Shown here: in pieces, positions 7,990-15,711 of the stretch | How positions within the stretch are numbered: the stretch's first letter is position 1 | Layout: each line of letters starts with the position of its first letter | Source: Geomonas oryzae | GTDB taxonomy: Bacteria; Desulfobacterota; Desulfuromonadia; Geobacterales; Geobacteraceae | DNA: 64,000 nt | Assembly (NCBI RefSeq): GCF_004117875.1 | Contig: NZ_RAHW01000002.1 | Span: 434,001 to 498,000, forward strand | Reading direction: 5' to 3' | Translations under genes and position numbers: made by a program | Notes under the pieces: model-generated | Seen by the model: the letters and a program-made list of their open reading frames with translations, nothing else | Databases searched by the model: none | Told to the model about the DNA's origin: nothing

Positions 7990-8177
7990 TTAGCTGAAAT
8001 TTATAAAATCAGACACAGGTGAAGCCCGAAGGGCTCGGTCTTAGCGAGCTTCAGTCACAGCGGCAGTGAAAACCGGAATGTGACACTTCCTCAACCGGAA
8101 ACAGGAAAAGATATAGAGAATTCCCTGCAGCACTGCTATTACGCCCCGGATGCCGGCAGCTTCCGGGGCCATTTTTT
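7990..8177 (+). ncRNA. Candidate orphan small RNA, about 190 nt
   Basis: The segment is bounded by a consensus-like promoter (7953-7982) and a factor-independent terminator (8143-8177), and contains no supported coding frame. The 5' half can fold into alternative hairpins. AGCCC-gaa-GGGCT overlaps GCTCG/CGAGC, and an outer pairing of GTGAAGC with GCTTC...CAC would close the region around 8020-8060. Two CCGG-containing segments further on (CCGGAAT and CCGGAAA) flank a purine-rich loop. Competing stems suggest a regulatory RNA. It does not show the signatures I would look for in SRP RNA, tmRNA, RNase P RNA or the common riboswitches. It lies convergent to the LysR gene, whose stop is only ten bases past the terminator. 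Confidence 0.5.
8143..8177 (+). terminator. Terminator of the candidate small RNA
   Basis: GCCCCGGA (8143-8150) pairs with TCCGGGGC (8162-8169) around an 11-base loop and is followed by six Ts (8172-8177) on the plus strand. The minus strand has no T run beyond it, so it serves plus-strand transcription. Confidence 0.8.
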
Positions 8178-8186
8178 GCCTGAACC

Positions 8187-9095
8187 TCAGCAGACGCGTC
8201 CCATCGGGAAGGACGCGCTGATGCACTCGAGAAAGCTCGATACTTCCTGGTCGTCCTTGCGCTCGGCATTTACGATCACGCTGCGCCTGCGCAACTGCTC
8301 GAAGCCGGGAACCGAGTGCTCGACGAGCTGGCCCGTTTCCAGCTCTTTGGTCGCAAGGCTGCGTGAAACGAAGGAGACCCCGCCGCCGCTCAACACCGTC
8401 TCGAGCGCCAAACGCAGGTCGTCCACTATCACGACCCTTTTAAAGTCCTCGACCCTGTGGCCGTGCCGGGAGAGGTTCACGTCGAGCAGCTTCCGTGAAG
8501 TGCAGTCGGGCTTGCGCGCGATGAGACAGTGCTGGAAGAGTTGCTCCAGTTCAACCTCCCTCTCCTGCAGCCCGAGCGCCGGCGAGCTCACGAAGACCAG
8601 CTCGTCCCGGGGCAGCTCCACGGTATGGAAACCGCCGACCTCGATCTCGTCGCAGTGCTCGATCACGGCCAGGTCGAACTCGTTTTCCTGCAGCTCCTTG
8701 ATGGTCTGATCCAGGGAATGGAACATGAAGCGAAGGTCGACGCTGTCGGCCTCGCGGAGCATGAAACGCTCCATGACCTGAGGGAGGAAGGCGACGCCGA
8801 AGGTCGGGGTACAGCAGATGGAAAGGCGCAGCTTTTCCCCCTGCTGCTTCAGATCGTTCGAGAGCTGTGCCTCGAGGAGCAGGATCTGTTCGGCGCGGCT
8901 CACCACAAGCTTCCCGGCATCGGTTAAGAGCAGCACCTTCCCGCCGCGGTCCACCAGTTGCCGTCCGTAGTAGTCCTCGAGAAACTTGATCCTTTGCGAC
9001 ACCGCGGACTGGGTGATGGACAGATCCGTCGCCGTCTTCGAAAAGCTCCCCACCTGCCCCAGCACCACCAGCGTCTTCAGGTACTCAGTCTGCAT
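8187..9095 (-). CDS. LysR-family transcriptional regulator
   Basis: The 302-residue protein has an N-terminal winged helix-turn-helix (residues about 1-60, with SFSKTATDLSITQSAVSQRI) and a periplasmic-binding-like effector domain (about 88-295). It is the usual LysR length. LysR proteins generally bind an inducer and activate a divergent or nearby target. Here the upstream neighbour is the 3' end of the pyr/kam operon, so no divergent target is evident. The downstream neighbour is the candidate small RNA. An AT-rich promoter region lies at 9096-9180. The effector is unknown. Confidence 0.92.
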   Translation of the reverse strand: MQTEYLKTLVVLGQVGSFSKTATDLSITQSAVSQRIKFLEDYYGRQLVDRGGKVLLLTDAGKLVVSRAEQILLLEAQLSNDLKQQGEKLRLSICCTPTFGVAFLPQVMERFMLREADSVDLRFMFHSLDQTIKELQENEFDLAVIEHCDEIEVGGFHTVELPRDELVFVSSPALGLQEREVELEQLFQHCLIARKPDCTSRKLLDVNLSRHGHRVEDFKRVVIVDDLRLALETVLSGGGVSFVSRSLATKELETGQLVEHSVPGFEQLRRRSVIVNAERKDDQEVSSFLECISASFPMGRVC

Positions 9096-9202
9096 TCAAA
9101 ACACCTTATATATTAAAAATAGAATTTAGCGATTCTTATAGCACGATGGCAAGCACAAGGCAAGAGGTCTCCTGCCCACAGGAATTAACGTAACGCGGAC
9201 GT

Positions 9203-9235
9203 AAAAAAAGCCGAATCGCGATTGATCCGGCTTTT
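9203..9235 (-). terminator. Terminator of the rimI-pyrK-pyrD-kamA operon
   Basis: AAGCCG (9208-9213) and CGGCTT (9228-9233) form the stem. On the minus strand the hairpin is followed by at least seven Ts (plus-strand A run at 9203-9209). It lies just past the kamA-like stop at 9262. Confidence 0.8.
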
Positions 9236-9261
9236 GCTCAAGAAGATGCGCGATGCGCAGC

Positions 9262-10293
9262 TCAGGTTTCCCGGTATTCGATTTCCTCGCCCAGGTAGTT
9301 GGTCACCGTCAGGCGCCTGCCGTCCTCGCTGAAGCGCGCGGAAGAGACCTCGACCTTCCCCTTCCCACCCGGCAGGTCGATGACGTAATGCGGCACGGCA
9401 AGCCCGGAGGTGTGCCCGCGCAGCGCGGCGACGACCTTCATGCCGTCGGCCACGCGCGTCCTGAAGTGCGCGGTTCCCTGCACGAGGTCCATCTGGTGGA
9501 TGTAGTAGGGGCGCACGCGGATGGCTAGCAGGCGCCGCATCAGCTCGCGCATTACGAGGGGATCGTCGTTCACCCCTTTCAAGAGGACGGTCTGGTTGCC
9601 GAGTTGGATGCCGGCGTCGGCCAGACGCGCGCATGCCTTGGCCGACGCCTCGGTAACCTCGCGCGGATGGTTGAAGTGGGTGTTCACGTAGAGCGGCTGG
9701 TAGCGTTTCAGCATGCGCGCGAGCTTCCAGGTGATGCGCTCCGGCAGGGTGACCGGGGTGCGGGTCCCGATCCTGATGATCTCCACGTGGGGGATGCGGT
9801 GCAGCGCGGCGAGGATCGCTTCCAGGCGCTCGTCGGAGAGAAGCAGGGGGTCGCCTCCGGACAGGATCACGTCGCGGATCTCGGGGTGCGCCGCGATGTA
9901 GGCCACCGCCTCGTCCACCGGGGCGGGGCTCATCCCCTGGCACCCGACGCCGCGCTTTCTCATGCAGAAACGGCAGTAGACGGCGCAGGCGGTGGAAACC
10001 AGGAACACGACCCGGTCCGGGTAGCGGTGGATGAGCCCTGGGACCGGAGAGAGGCGCTCCTCGTCAAGGGGATCGGGGGACTGGGCAAGATCGTGCAGCT
10101 CCTCCGGGTCCGGGACGCACTGGCGCCAGATCGGGTCCCCCGGCTCGCGGATGAGCCCCAGGTAGTAAGGGGTGATCCGCATCGGGTAGCGGCGCGCCAC
10201 CTGGCCCAGTTCCTCACCTTGCGCATGAAAAAGCCCGGAAAGCTCCTCCGGGCTGGTGATGCAGTTTCTAAGGCTCTTCTCCCAGGCTTCCAT
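9262..10293 (-). CDS. KamA-family radical SAM aminomutase (lysine 2,3-aminomutase/EpmB-like)
   Basis: The 343-residue enzyme has the radical SAM motif CAVYCRFC (C-x3-C-x2-C) followed by MRKR, and the family segments ILSGGDPL, RIGTRTPV and NHPREVTEAS. Members are PLP- and SAM-dependent and move an amino group from the alpha to the beta carbon, usually of lysine. The length fits the short EpmB form (which acts in elongation factor P modification in E. coli) better than long catabolic KamA (about 416 aa). The epmA partner is not in the window, so the role stays open. Its ATG overlaps the pyrD stop by one base (TGATG), which implies translational coupling in the pyr operon. Confidence 0.88.
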   Translation of the reverse strand: MEAWEKSLRNCITSPEELSGLFHAQGEELGQVARRYPMRITPYYLGLIREPGDPIWRQCVPDPEELHDLAQSPDPLDEERLSPVPGLIHRYPDRVVFLVSTACAVYCRFCMRKRGVGCQGMSPAPVDEAVAYIAAHPEIRDVILSGGDPLLLSDERLEAILAALHRIPHVEIIRIGTRTPVTLPERITWKLARMLKRYQPLYVNTHFNHPREVTEASAKACARLADAGIQLGNQTVLLKGVNDDPLVMRELMRRLLAIRVRPYYIHQMDLVQGTAHFRTRVADGMKVVAALRGHTSGLAVPHYVIDLPGGKGKVEVSSARFSEDGRRLTVTNYLGEEIEYRET

Positions 10294-11210
10294 CAGACCT
10301 CGAGGGCTCCGATCAGGGAACGGACCGAGGCGATGTCGTGCTCGACGAGATAATCCTCCATCTCGCGGGCGATCCTCTGCGCCGCCGAAGGGTCGAGGAA
10401 GCTCGCGGTGCCGACCTGGACCGCGGTGGCGCCTGCTAGCATGAACTCGAGGGCGTCACGGCCGGTCATGATGCCGCCGATGCCGATGATGGGAAGGGAA
10501 ACCGCCTTCGCCACCTGCCAGACCATCCTGAGCGCAACCGGCTTGATGGCCGGGCCGGAAAGGCCGCCGGTCACGTTGGCAAGCACGGGGCGGCGGCGCT
10601 CCAGGTCGATCGCCATGCCGGTCAGGGTGTTGATGAGCGAGAGCGCGTCGGCGCCGGCGTCGGCGCAGGCCTTGGCCATTACCACGACGTCGGTCACGTT
10701 GGGGGAGAGCTTCACGATGAGCGGCTTCGAGGTGTTCCTCTTCACCAGGGAAACCACCTCCTGCGCGGCGCAGGGGTCGGTCCCGAAGACGATGCCCCCC
10801 TGCTTCACGTTCGGGCAGGAGATGTTCACCTCGATCCCGGCGACACCGGCCAGCCCGTCCAAACGGCTCGCCACCTCGCCGTACTCCTCGAGGGTGTTGC
10901 CGTAGAGGTTCGCGATCACCGGGGTGTTCACGTTTTCAAGGTAGGGGAGCTTCTGCTCGATGAAGGCGTCGATGCCGACGTTTTGCAGGCCGATCGCGTT
11001 CAGCATCCCGCCGGAGGTCTCCACGATGCGCGGCGTCGGGTTGCCCGCCTTCGGTTTGAGGGAGAGCCCCTTGGTGATCATCGCGCCGATGCTCTCGAGA
11101 TCGAGGTAATCGGCGAACTCGGCCCCGTAGCCGAAGGTGCCGGAGGCGGTCATCACGGGGTTGCGCATCTCGATCCCGGCTATGGCCACGGACATGTCAG
11201 GTCGTTGCAT
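10293..11210 (-). CDS. pyrD: Dihydroorotate dehydrogenase B, catalytic subunit
   Basis: The 305-residue flavoprotein oxidises dihydroorotate to orotate, the fourth step of pyrimidine synthesis. Class 1B signatures are visible: NPVMTASGTFGYG near the N-terminus, NISCPNVKQGG with the active-site Cys region, IVKLSPNVTD, and the FMN phosphate-binding IIGIGGI plus AGATAVQVGTA near the C-terminus. Start choice: ATG 11210 has GGAG six bases upstream, inside the end of pyrK, while ATG 11222 has no site. It works with PyrK, encoded immediately upstream and ending at 11213, so the two are translationally coupled. Confidence 0.96.
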   Translation of the reverse strand: MQRPDMSVAIAGIEMRNPVMTASGTFGYGAEFADYLDLESIGAMITKGLSLKPKAGNPTPRIVETSGGMLNAIGLQNVGIDAFIEQKLPYLENVNTPVIANLYGNTLEEYGEVASRLDGLAGVAGIEVNISCPNVKQGGIVFGTDPCAAQEVVSLVKRNTSKPLIVKLSPNVTDVVVMAKACADAGADALSLINTLTGMAIDLERRRPVLANVTGGLSGPAIKPVALRMVWQVAKAVSLPIIGIGGIMTGRDALEFMLAGATAVQVGTASFLDPSAAQRIAREMEDYLVEHDIASVRSLIGALEV

Positions 11211-11212
11211 TG

Positions 11213-12022
11213 TTAACTCCATTGCAGTTCGAAGCTGTCGAAGACGGGACCGTCCTTGCAGACGCAGCGGTAGTCGGGTGTCTCCTCGGTATGGTTCGCC
11301 CCCTTCATGACGCAGCCAAGGCAGGCACCGACGCCGCAGGCCATGTACGCCTCCATGGAGACCTGGCAGGGAACGCCGCTTTTCTGCGCCATTTTCGCCA
11401 CCGCGTTCAGCATGGGGGTCGGGCCGCAGGCGAAGATGCGCGTCCCGGGGGCTAAGTGCGGTTCGAGCACCTGGGTCACGAAGCCGCGCTCGCCGAGGGT
11501 CCCGTCGTCGGTCGCCACGTAGGTCTCGACGCCGAGCCGTTCGAATTCCGTGATGCAGAGGATGTCGTCGCGGTTACGCCCCCCCGCGAAGAGGCGCACC
11601 TTCTCGCCGCGGCTTTTCAGCTCCTTCGCGAGATAGTAAAGCGGTGCCAGTCCCACGCCGCCTCCGACCAGCACCTTTTCCTCGCCGGCAGGCCCCAGGT
11701 CGAATCCCTTGCCGAGCGGGGCCAAAAGGTCCACCAGATCGCCGTGGTGCAGCGCGGAGAGGAGCTTCGTCCCCTTCCCCACCACCTTGTAGAGGATCTC
11801 GCAGTAAACCTGTGCGCCGCAGCCGGCGTACTCCGGGAGGAAGCTGCCGACGTCGAAGAGGCCGAAAGGACGCCTCAAGAGCGGGTCGATGGCGTCGTTC
11901 ACCTTGAGCATGAGAAACTGCCCCGGCGCCGAAGACGCCAACTCCTGCGGAGCGGTCATCCGCATCCGGAAGTAACCGGGCGACAGCTCCACGTTCGAAA
12001 GAACCATAGCTTTAAACTGCAT
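11213..12022 (-). CDS. pyrK: Dihydroorotate dehydrogenase B, electron-transfer subunit
   Basis: The 269-residue subunit carries FAD and a 2Fe-2S cluster and passes electrons from PyrD to NAD+. Visible features are a ferredoxin-reductase-like FAD domain (LLRRPFGLFDVG), an NAD-binding domain (VGGGVGLAPLYYLA) and the C-terminal cluster motif CGVGACLGCVMKG...CVCKDGPVF. ATG 12022 follows an AGAGGAG site; the upstream GTG at 12040 is less likely. The start lies inside the end of rimI (11-base overlap) and the end carries the pyrD ribosome binding site. Confidence 0.95.
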   Translation of the reverse strand: MQFKAMVLSNVELSPGYFRMRMTAPQELASSAPGQFLMLKVNDAIDPLLRRPFGLFDVGSFLPEYAGCGAQVYCEILYKVVGKGTKLLSALHHGDLVDLLAPLGKGFDLGPAGEEKVLVGGGVGLAPLYYLAKELKSRGEKVRLFAGGRNRDDILCITEFERLGVETYVATDDGTLGERGFVTQVLEPHLAPGTRIFACGPTPMLNAVAKMAQKSGVPCQVSMEAYMACGVGACLGCVMKGANHTEETPDYRCVCKDGPVFDSFELQWS

Positions 12023-12518
12023 CGCACTCCTCTGTTTCACCGATATTCAGATCCATCAAAATGGCGTCGTCGCCGTTTTCATAGTATTTCCGGCGCCGCC
12101 CGACCTCGCGAAACCCCATGCTCTCGTAAAGTGAGATCGCCTCGAGGTTGCCGACCCGCACCTCCAGGGCCAGGACGCCCACCGCGTGCTCGCGGCAGAA
12201 GGAGGCGGCCCAATTGACCAGTGCGCGCCCGACGCCCCTCCCCCTTGCTCTTAAGTCGACGGCGACATCGAGGATCTCCGCCTCGTCCAGGACCTGCTTC
12301 AGACAGAGGTAACCGGCGACCGACATCTCGTCAGTCTCGGCCACCACCGGATGGCTCCCGGAGGCGGAAATTTCGTCCTCGAAGTGCTTTCTTGACCAGG
12401 GGCGGGGAAAGGAAGCTGTCTCGATTTGAAGGACACTATCAAGGTCATCGCTACGCATGCGACGCAGCGTTATTTTCTCCCCGGGGCCAGGCACAGCCCG
12501 GCATGATAAGCAATGCAT
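12012..12518 (-). CDS. rimI: RimI-like ribosomal protein alanine N-acetyltransferase (GNAT)
   Basis: This is a 168-residue GNAT-family enzyme with the acetyl-CoA binding segment RARGRGVGRALVNWA and the RimI-like C-terminal EVRVGNLEAISLYESMGF. RimI acetylates the N-terminal alanine of ribosomal protein S18. It is the first gene of a tight minus-strand cluster with pyrK, pyrD and a KamA-like gene. The start is uncertain: ATG 12518, an in-frame GTG and ATG 12458 are all possible and none has a strong ribosome binding site. Some RimI-like proteins have other targets, so the assignment is by family resemblance. Confidence 0.82.
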   Translation of the reverse strand: MHCLSCRAVPGPGEKITLRRMRSDDLDSVLQIETASFPRPWSRKHFEDEISASGSHPVVAETDEMSVAGYLCLKQVLDEAEILDVAVDLRARGRGVGRALVNWAASFCREHAVGVLALEVRVGNLEAISLYESMGFREVGRRRKYYENGDDAILMDLNIGETEECDAV

Positions 12519-12544
12519 AAGGCGAAGTAAACATTTTTTTCACT

Positions 12545-12573
12545 TTGACTTTTACGGGGATATGAGATAGATT
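12545..12573 (+). promoter_or_regulatory. Sigma-70 promoter of purM-purN
   Basis: TTGACT (12545-12550) and TAGATT (12568-12573) are separated by 17 bases and lie about 30 bases before the purM start. A GGAGG ribosome binding site follows at about 12590. Confidence 0.6.
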
Positions 12574-12601
12574 TCTCCTTTAATTTATTGGAGGTTTCAC
12601 C

Positions 12602-13648
12602 TTGGAAGAGACGAAAATCACATATAAAGATGCCGGTGTAGACATAGACGCCGGGAACACCTTTGTAAAGATGATCAAGCCGTTGGTCAAAGCCACTTCC
12701 CGTCCGGAAGTGCTTGCCGACATCGGCGGTTTTGGCGGGCTGTTCTCACTCAATACCGGCAAGTATAAGCACCCTGTGCTTGTCTCGGGCACCGACGGAG
12801 TCGGCACCAAGCTGAAAATCGCCTTCCTTGCCGATCGCCATGACACGATCGGCATCGACCTGGTAGCGATGTGCGTGAACGACATCATCGTGCAGGGCGC
12901 CGAGCCGCTCTTCTTCCTCGACTACCTTGCCACCGCGAAGCTCCACCCAGAGAAAGGCGCCTCCATCATCAAGGGTGTATCCGAAGGGTGCGTCCAGGCA
13001 GGCTGCGCCCTGATCGGCGGCGAGACCGCCGAAATGCCCGGTTTCTACACCGGCGACGAGTACGACATGGCCGGCTTCGCCGTGGGTGTGGTCGAGCGCG
13101 AGAAGATCATCGACGGCTCCTCCATCACCGTGGGAAACAAGCTGATCGGCCTCGCCTCCTCCGGCCTGCACTCCAACGGCTACTCGCTGGCACGCAAGGT
13201 GATCCTCGAGCACATGGGGCTCGGCATCAACGACAAGCTCCCGGGGCTCGACAAGACGGTCGCCGACGAACTCCTCACCCCGACCCGCATCTACGTCCGC
13301 TCGGTACTGAACCTTTTGCGCGACTTCAACATCTCCGGCCTCGCCCACATCACCGGCGGCGGTCTCCTCGAGAACGTGCCGCGCGTGCTCCCCAACGGCT
13401 GCAAGGCGGTGATCAAGAAGGATAGCTGGGAAATCCCGGCCATCTTCCAGACCATCCGCAAGGGTGGCAACATCGAGGAAAACGAGATGTACCGCACCTT
13501 CAACTGCGGCATCGGCATGGTACTGGTGGTGCCGGAGCGGGAAGCGGACGACATCATGATCAGGCTCTCCGGCCTGAACGAAACCGCGTACATGATCGGC
13601 GAAGTGGTCAAGTGCGATCCGGGCAAGGAGTGCGTGGAGCTGGTCTAG
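12602..13648 (+). CDS. purM: Phosphoribosylformylglycinamidine cyclo-ligase (AIR synthetase)
   Basis: The 348-residue enzyme closes the imidazole ring of purines, converting formylglycinamidine ribonucleotide to AIR with ATP. Seen are the N-terminal [13 protein letters not shown], the [13 protein letters not shown] nucleotide region, [15 protein letters not shown] and [12 protein letters not shown], and the later [12 protein letters not shown] and [15 protein letters not shown], all characteristic of PurM. Length matches the family. The start is a TTG with a GGAGG site at optimal spacing, so initiation may be moderate. purN follows 16 bases downstream. Confidence 0.97.
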   Translation: MEETKITYKDAGVDIDAGNTFVKMIKPLVKATSRPEVLADIGGFGGLFSLNTGKYKHPVLVSGTDGVGTKLKIAFLADRHDTIGIDLVAMCVNDIIVQGAEPLFFLDYLATAKLHPEKGASIIKGVSEGCVQAGCALIGGETAEMPGFYTGDEYDMAGFAVGVVEREKIIDGSSITVGNKLIGLASSGLHSNGYSLARKVILEHMGLGINDKLPGLDKTVADELLTPTRIYVRSVLNLLRDFNISGLAHITGGGLLENVPRVLPNGCKAVIKKDSWEIPAIFQTIRKGGNIEENEMYRTFNCGIGMVLVVPEREADDIMIRLSGLNETAYMIGEVVKCDPGKECVELV

Positions 13649-13664
13649 TCCGCGCGAAAGCCGT

Positions 13665-14279
13665 ATGGGAAAAGAGCTTAAAATAGGGGTGCTGATCTCC
13701 GGCAGCGGCAGCAACCTGCAGTCCATCCTCGACGCCTGCGCCGCCGGAAAGATCGCCGGACGCGTCGTCTGCGTGATCAGCAACAAGGCGGACGCCTTCG
13801 GCCTTGAGCGCGCAAAGAAGGCGGGCATCCCGGCACTGCACCTGGACCACCGCGCCTATTCGGGGCGCGAGGCGTACGACGAGGCACTGGTGGCAAGCCT
13901 GCGCGAGTTCGGCGTGGAGCTCGTCGTCCTTGCCGGGTTCATGCGCATCATCACCTCCGTCCTGTTGGAGGCCTTCCCGATGCGGGTGATGAACATCCAC
14001 CCGGCGCTCCTCCCCTCTTTCCCCGGGCTGCACGCCCAGCGCCAGGCGCTCGACTACGGCGCCAAGGTCGCCGGCTGCACCGTGCACTTCGTCGACTGCG
14101 GCTGCGACACCGGCCCCATCATCATCCAGGCCGCCGTTCCCGTCATCGAGGGGGATACCGAGGACACACTCTCGGCCCGCATCCAAAAGGAAGAGCACCG
14201 CATCTACCCGGAGGCGATCAGGCTCTTCAGCGAAGGCGCCCTCAAGGTGGACGGCCGAGTGGTAACGGTCGGAGCCTAG
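13665..14279 (+). CDS. purN: Phosphoribosylglycinamide formyltransferase
   Basis: The 204-residue enzyme transfers a formyl group from 10-formyl-THF to GAR in purine synthesis. PurN signatures: VLISGSGSNLQSILDAC at the N-terminus, LAGFMRIITS, NIHPALLPSFPGLHAQRQAL with the catalytic Asn-His, and VHFVDCGCDTGPIIIQAAVPV with the catalytic Asp. Length is typical. It forms a two-gene unit with purM and is closed by a strong terminator. Confidence 0.97.
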   Translation: MGKELKIGVLISGSGSNLQSILDACAAGKIAGRVVCVISNKADAFGLERAKKAGIPALHLDHRAYSGREAYDEALVASLREFGVELVVLAGFMRIITSVLLEAFPMRVMNIHPALLPSFPGLHAQRQALDYGAKVAGCTVHFVDCGCDTGPIIIQAAVPVIEGDTEDTLSARIQKEEHRIYPEAIRLFSEGALKVDGRVVTVGA

Positions 14280-14297
14280 CAAAAGACAACCGTCATC

Positions 14298-14330
14298 AAG
14301 ACCCCGCCGGACTCCGGCGGGGTCTTTTCG
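14298..14330 (+). terminator. Terminator of purMN
   Basis: AAGACCCCGCCGG (14298-14310) pairs fully with CCGGCGGGGTCTT (14314-14326), followed by a short T-rich stretch. Confidence 0.88.
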
Positions 14331-14366
14331 TTTTCCGGCCAGGCTTGATCCGCCGGACAGGTCCAC

Positions 14367-14480
14367 ATCCCCTCTCCCTCCGGGAGAGGGTCAGGGTGAG
14401 GGCGCTGCTGTCGGTCAAATCGCACTCCGTGGCGACTCCCTCACCCGCCCTCCGGGCACCCTCTCCCGAGGGAGAGGGGT
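14367..14480. repeat. Palindromic intergenic repeat, type A, copy 1
   Basis: A roughly 114-bp element made of two outer hairpins (CCTCTCCCtccGGGAGAGG and its counterpart near 14459-14479) and two inner arms (GGGTGAGGGCG and the complementary CCTCACCCGCCC) around a variable AT-richer middle. The whole unit can fold into one large cruciform. The same layout recurs at 24472, 27790, 35925 and 48796. It lies between the purN terminator and the ChaN-like gene. Confidence 0.85.
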
Positions 14481-14516
14481 TATCGGACGTCCAACATCTC
14501 AAGCAAGGGGGTCGCT

Positions 14517-15386
14517 GTGAGATCATTCCATTTCCTGCAATCCACGCCGCGCCATCTAGCCTTTAAGGCCCTCCTATTGTTTCTCTTCCTCTTCCTCCTC
14601 ACCGGCTGTTCCATAAACAAGGCGCTCAAGGTTGAGGACCGGACCGTGGTGGAGGTCCCCGCCATGATCAGCGACGTTTCCGGCGCACGCATCATCTTCG
14701 TCGGCGAGGCCCACGATGCCGGGGCACACCACGAGCTGCAACTGCGGGTCCTCGAGGCGCTCAAGGCGCAGGGAAAGCATCTAGCCATCGGCATGGAGAT
14801 GTTCGAGCAGACGAGCCAGCCGGCGCTTGACGCCTACACGGCGGGAAAGGTCCCCGAGGGAGCCTTCAAGAAGGTGTACGCGCTCAGTTGGCGCTACATC
14901 CCCTGGGAGATGTACGCCGACATCTTCCACTTCGCCAAGGACAACCGCATCCCGATCGTCGGCCTGAACGCGCCGCGTGAATTGGTGCAGGCGGTGGCGC
15001 GGCACGGTTTCGCAGACCTCACGAAGGAACAGCTGGCCCAACTCCCCCCTGGGACCAATGCCACGGTGAGCGAGAACTACCTCCGCTTCATGCGCGGCTA
15101 TTCCCCCTCGCACGGAAAGGATGCCGAGGGGTTCCGCAACATAGCCGAGGCGCAGATGCTGAGAAACGTGGTGATGGCGCGGCGCATCGAGACCTACCTT
15201 GCCGCCGATCCGGACCGGGTGATGGTGGTGATCGCAGGGGGGGCGCACGTTAGGGGTGTCGGCGGGATTCCTTCGGAGCTGCGCGGCGGGCTTTCGTACC
15301 GGATCATCCTGCCTCCCATGCCCCCTTTGAACCAGGGGAACGTCACCAGGGAGGACGCGGACTACCTTTTGATCGAGCCGTTCTGA
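14517..15386 (+). CDS. ChaN-family (DUF399) haem/iron-binding lipoprotein
   Basis: The 289-residue protein starts at GTG 14517 with an AAGGGGG site upstream. The N-terminus is a lipoprotein signal: basic start, a Leu/Phe-rich core and the lipobox LLTGC, predicting lipidation at about Cys31. The mature part has the DUF399/ChaN features IIFVGEAHDAGAHHELQLRVLEAL, AIGMEMFEQTSQPALD and the late IAGGAHVRGVGGIP. ChaN proteins are outer-membrane-associated and bind haem or iron in some Proteobacteria; the exact role here is unknown. The gene is preceded by a type A repeat and faces the flhB-like gene. Confidence 0.85.
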   Translation: MRSFHFLQSTPRHLAFKALLLFLFLFLLTGCSINKALKVEDRTVVEVPAMISDVSGARIIFVGEAHDAGAHHELQLRVLEALKAQGKHLAIGMEMFEQTSQPALDAYTAGKVPEGAFKKVYALSWRYIPWEMYADIFHFAKDNRIPIVGLNAPRELVQAVARHGFADLTKEQLAQLPPGTNATVSENYLRFMRGYSPSHGKDAEGFRNIAEAQMLRNVVMARRIETYLAADPDRVMVVIAGGAHVRGVGGIPSELRGGLSYRIILPPMPPLNQGNVTREDADYLLIEPF

Positions 15387-15414
15387 TCGCTCGAATTGAG
15401 GCGGGGGGGAAACT

Positions 15415-15711
15415 TCAAAGGTGCTCGGTTCGCATCCCGGCCAGCCGCTCGTCCATCTGGTAGAGCCAGGCAAGGAGCTCGGCTACGGCCTGGTAGAGCT
15501 CGGGCGGGATCTCGGCGTCGAGATCCACCTGCATCAGCATGGAGACGAGTTCCGGGGACTGGTGCACGTAGACCCCGTGCTCGCGCGCGAGCGAAATCAT
15601 CGCCTCTGCGCTGATGCCGGCCCCTTTGGCTATGACCCTCGGCGCACCCGCCTCGTCGGGGTTGTACACCATGGCCACCGCCCGCTTCATGTCGGACGGT
15701 TTCCTAGCCAT
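15415..15711 (-). CDS. FlhB C-terminal-domain homologue (type III export, FlhX-like)
   Basis: The 98-residue protein matches only the cytoplasmic C-terminal domain of FlhB/EscU export proteins (AVAMVYNPDEAGAPRVIAKG, then AREHGVYVHQSPELVSMLM and EIPPELYQAVAELLAWLYQM). The membrane half is absent and the usual NPTH autocleavage motif is replaced by NPDE, so it is probably not self-cleaving. Stand-alone FlhB tails (FlhX/YlqH type) accompany FliK-like genes in many bacteria. It overlaps the end of the FliK-like gene by 8 bases, so both are co-translated. No other flagellar genes are in the window. Confidence 0.85.
   Translation of the reverse strand: MARKPSDMKRAVAMVYNPDEAGAPRVIAKGAGISAEAMISLAREHGVYVHQSPELVSMLMQVDLDAEIPPELYQAVAELLAWLYQMDERLAGMRTEHL

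Noticed and set aside
7990..8177. 6S RNA, SRP RNA or a common riboswitch
   Set aside because: No 5'-3' closing stem as in 6S, no SRP GGUCAGG/GGAAGG motif, and no recognised aptamer consensus; left as unassigned.
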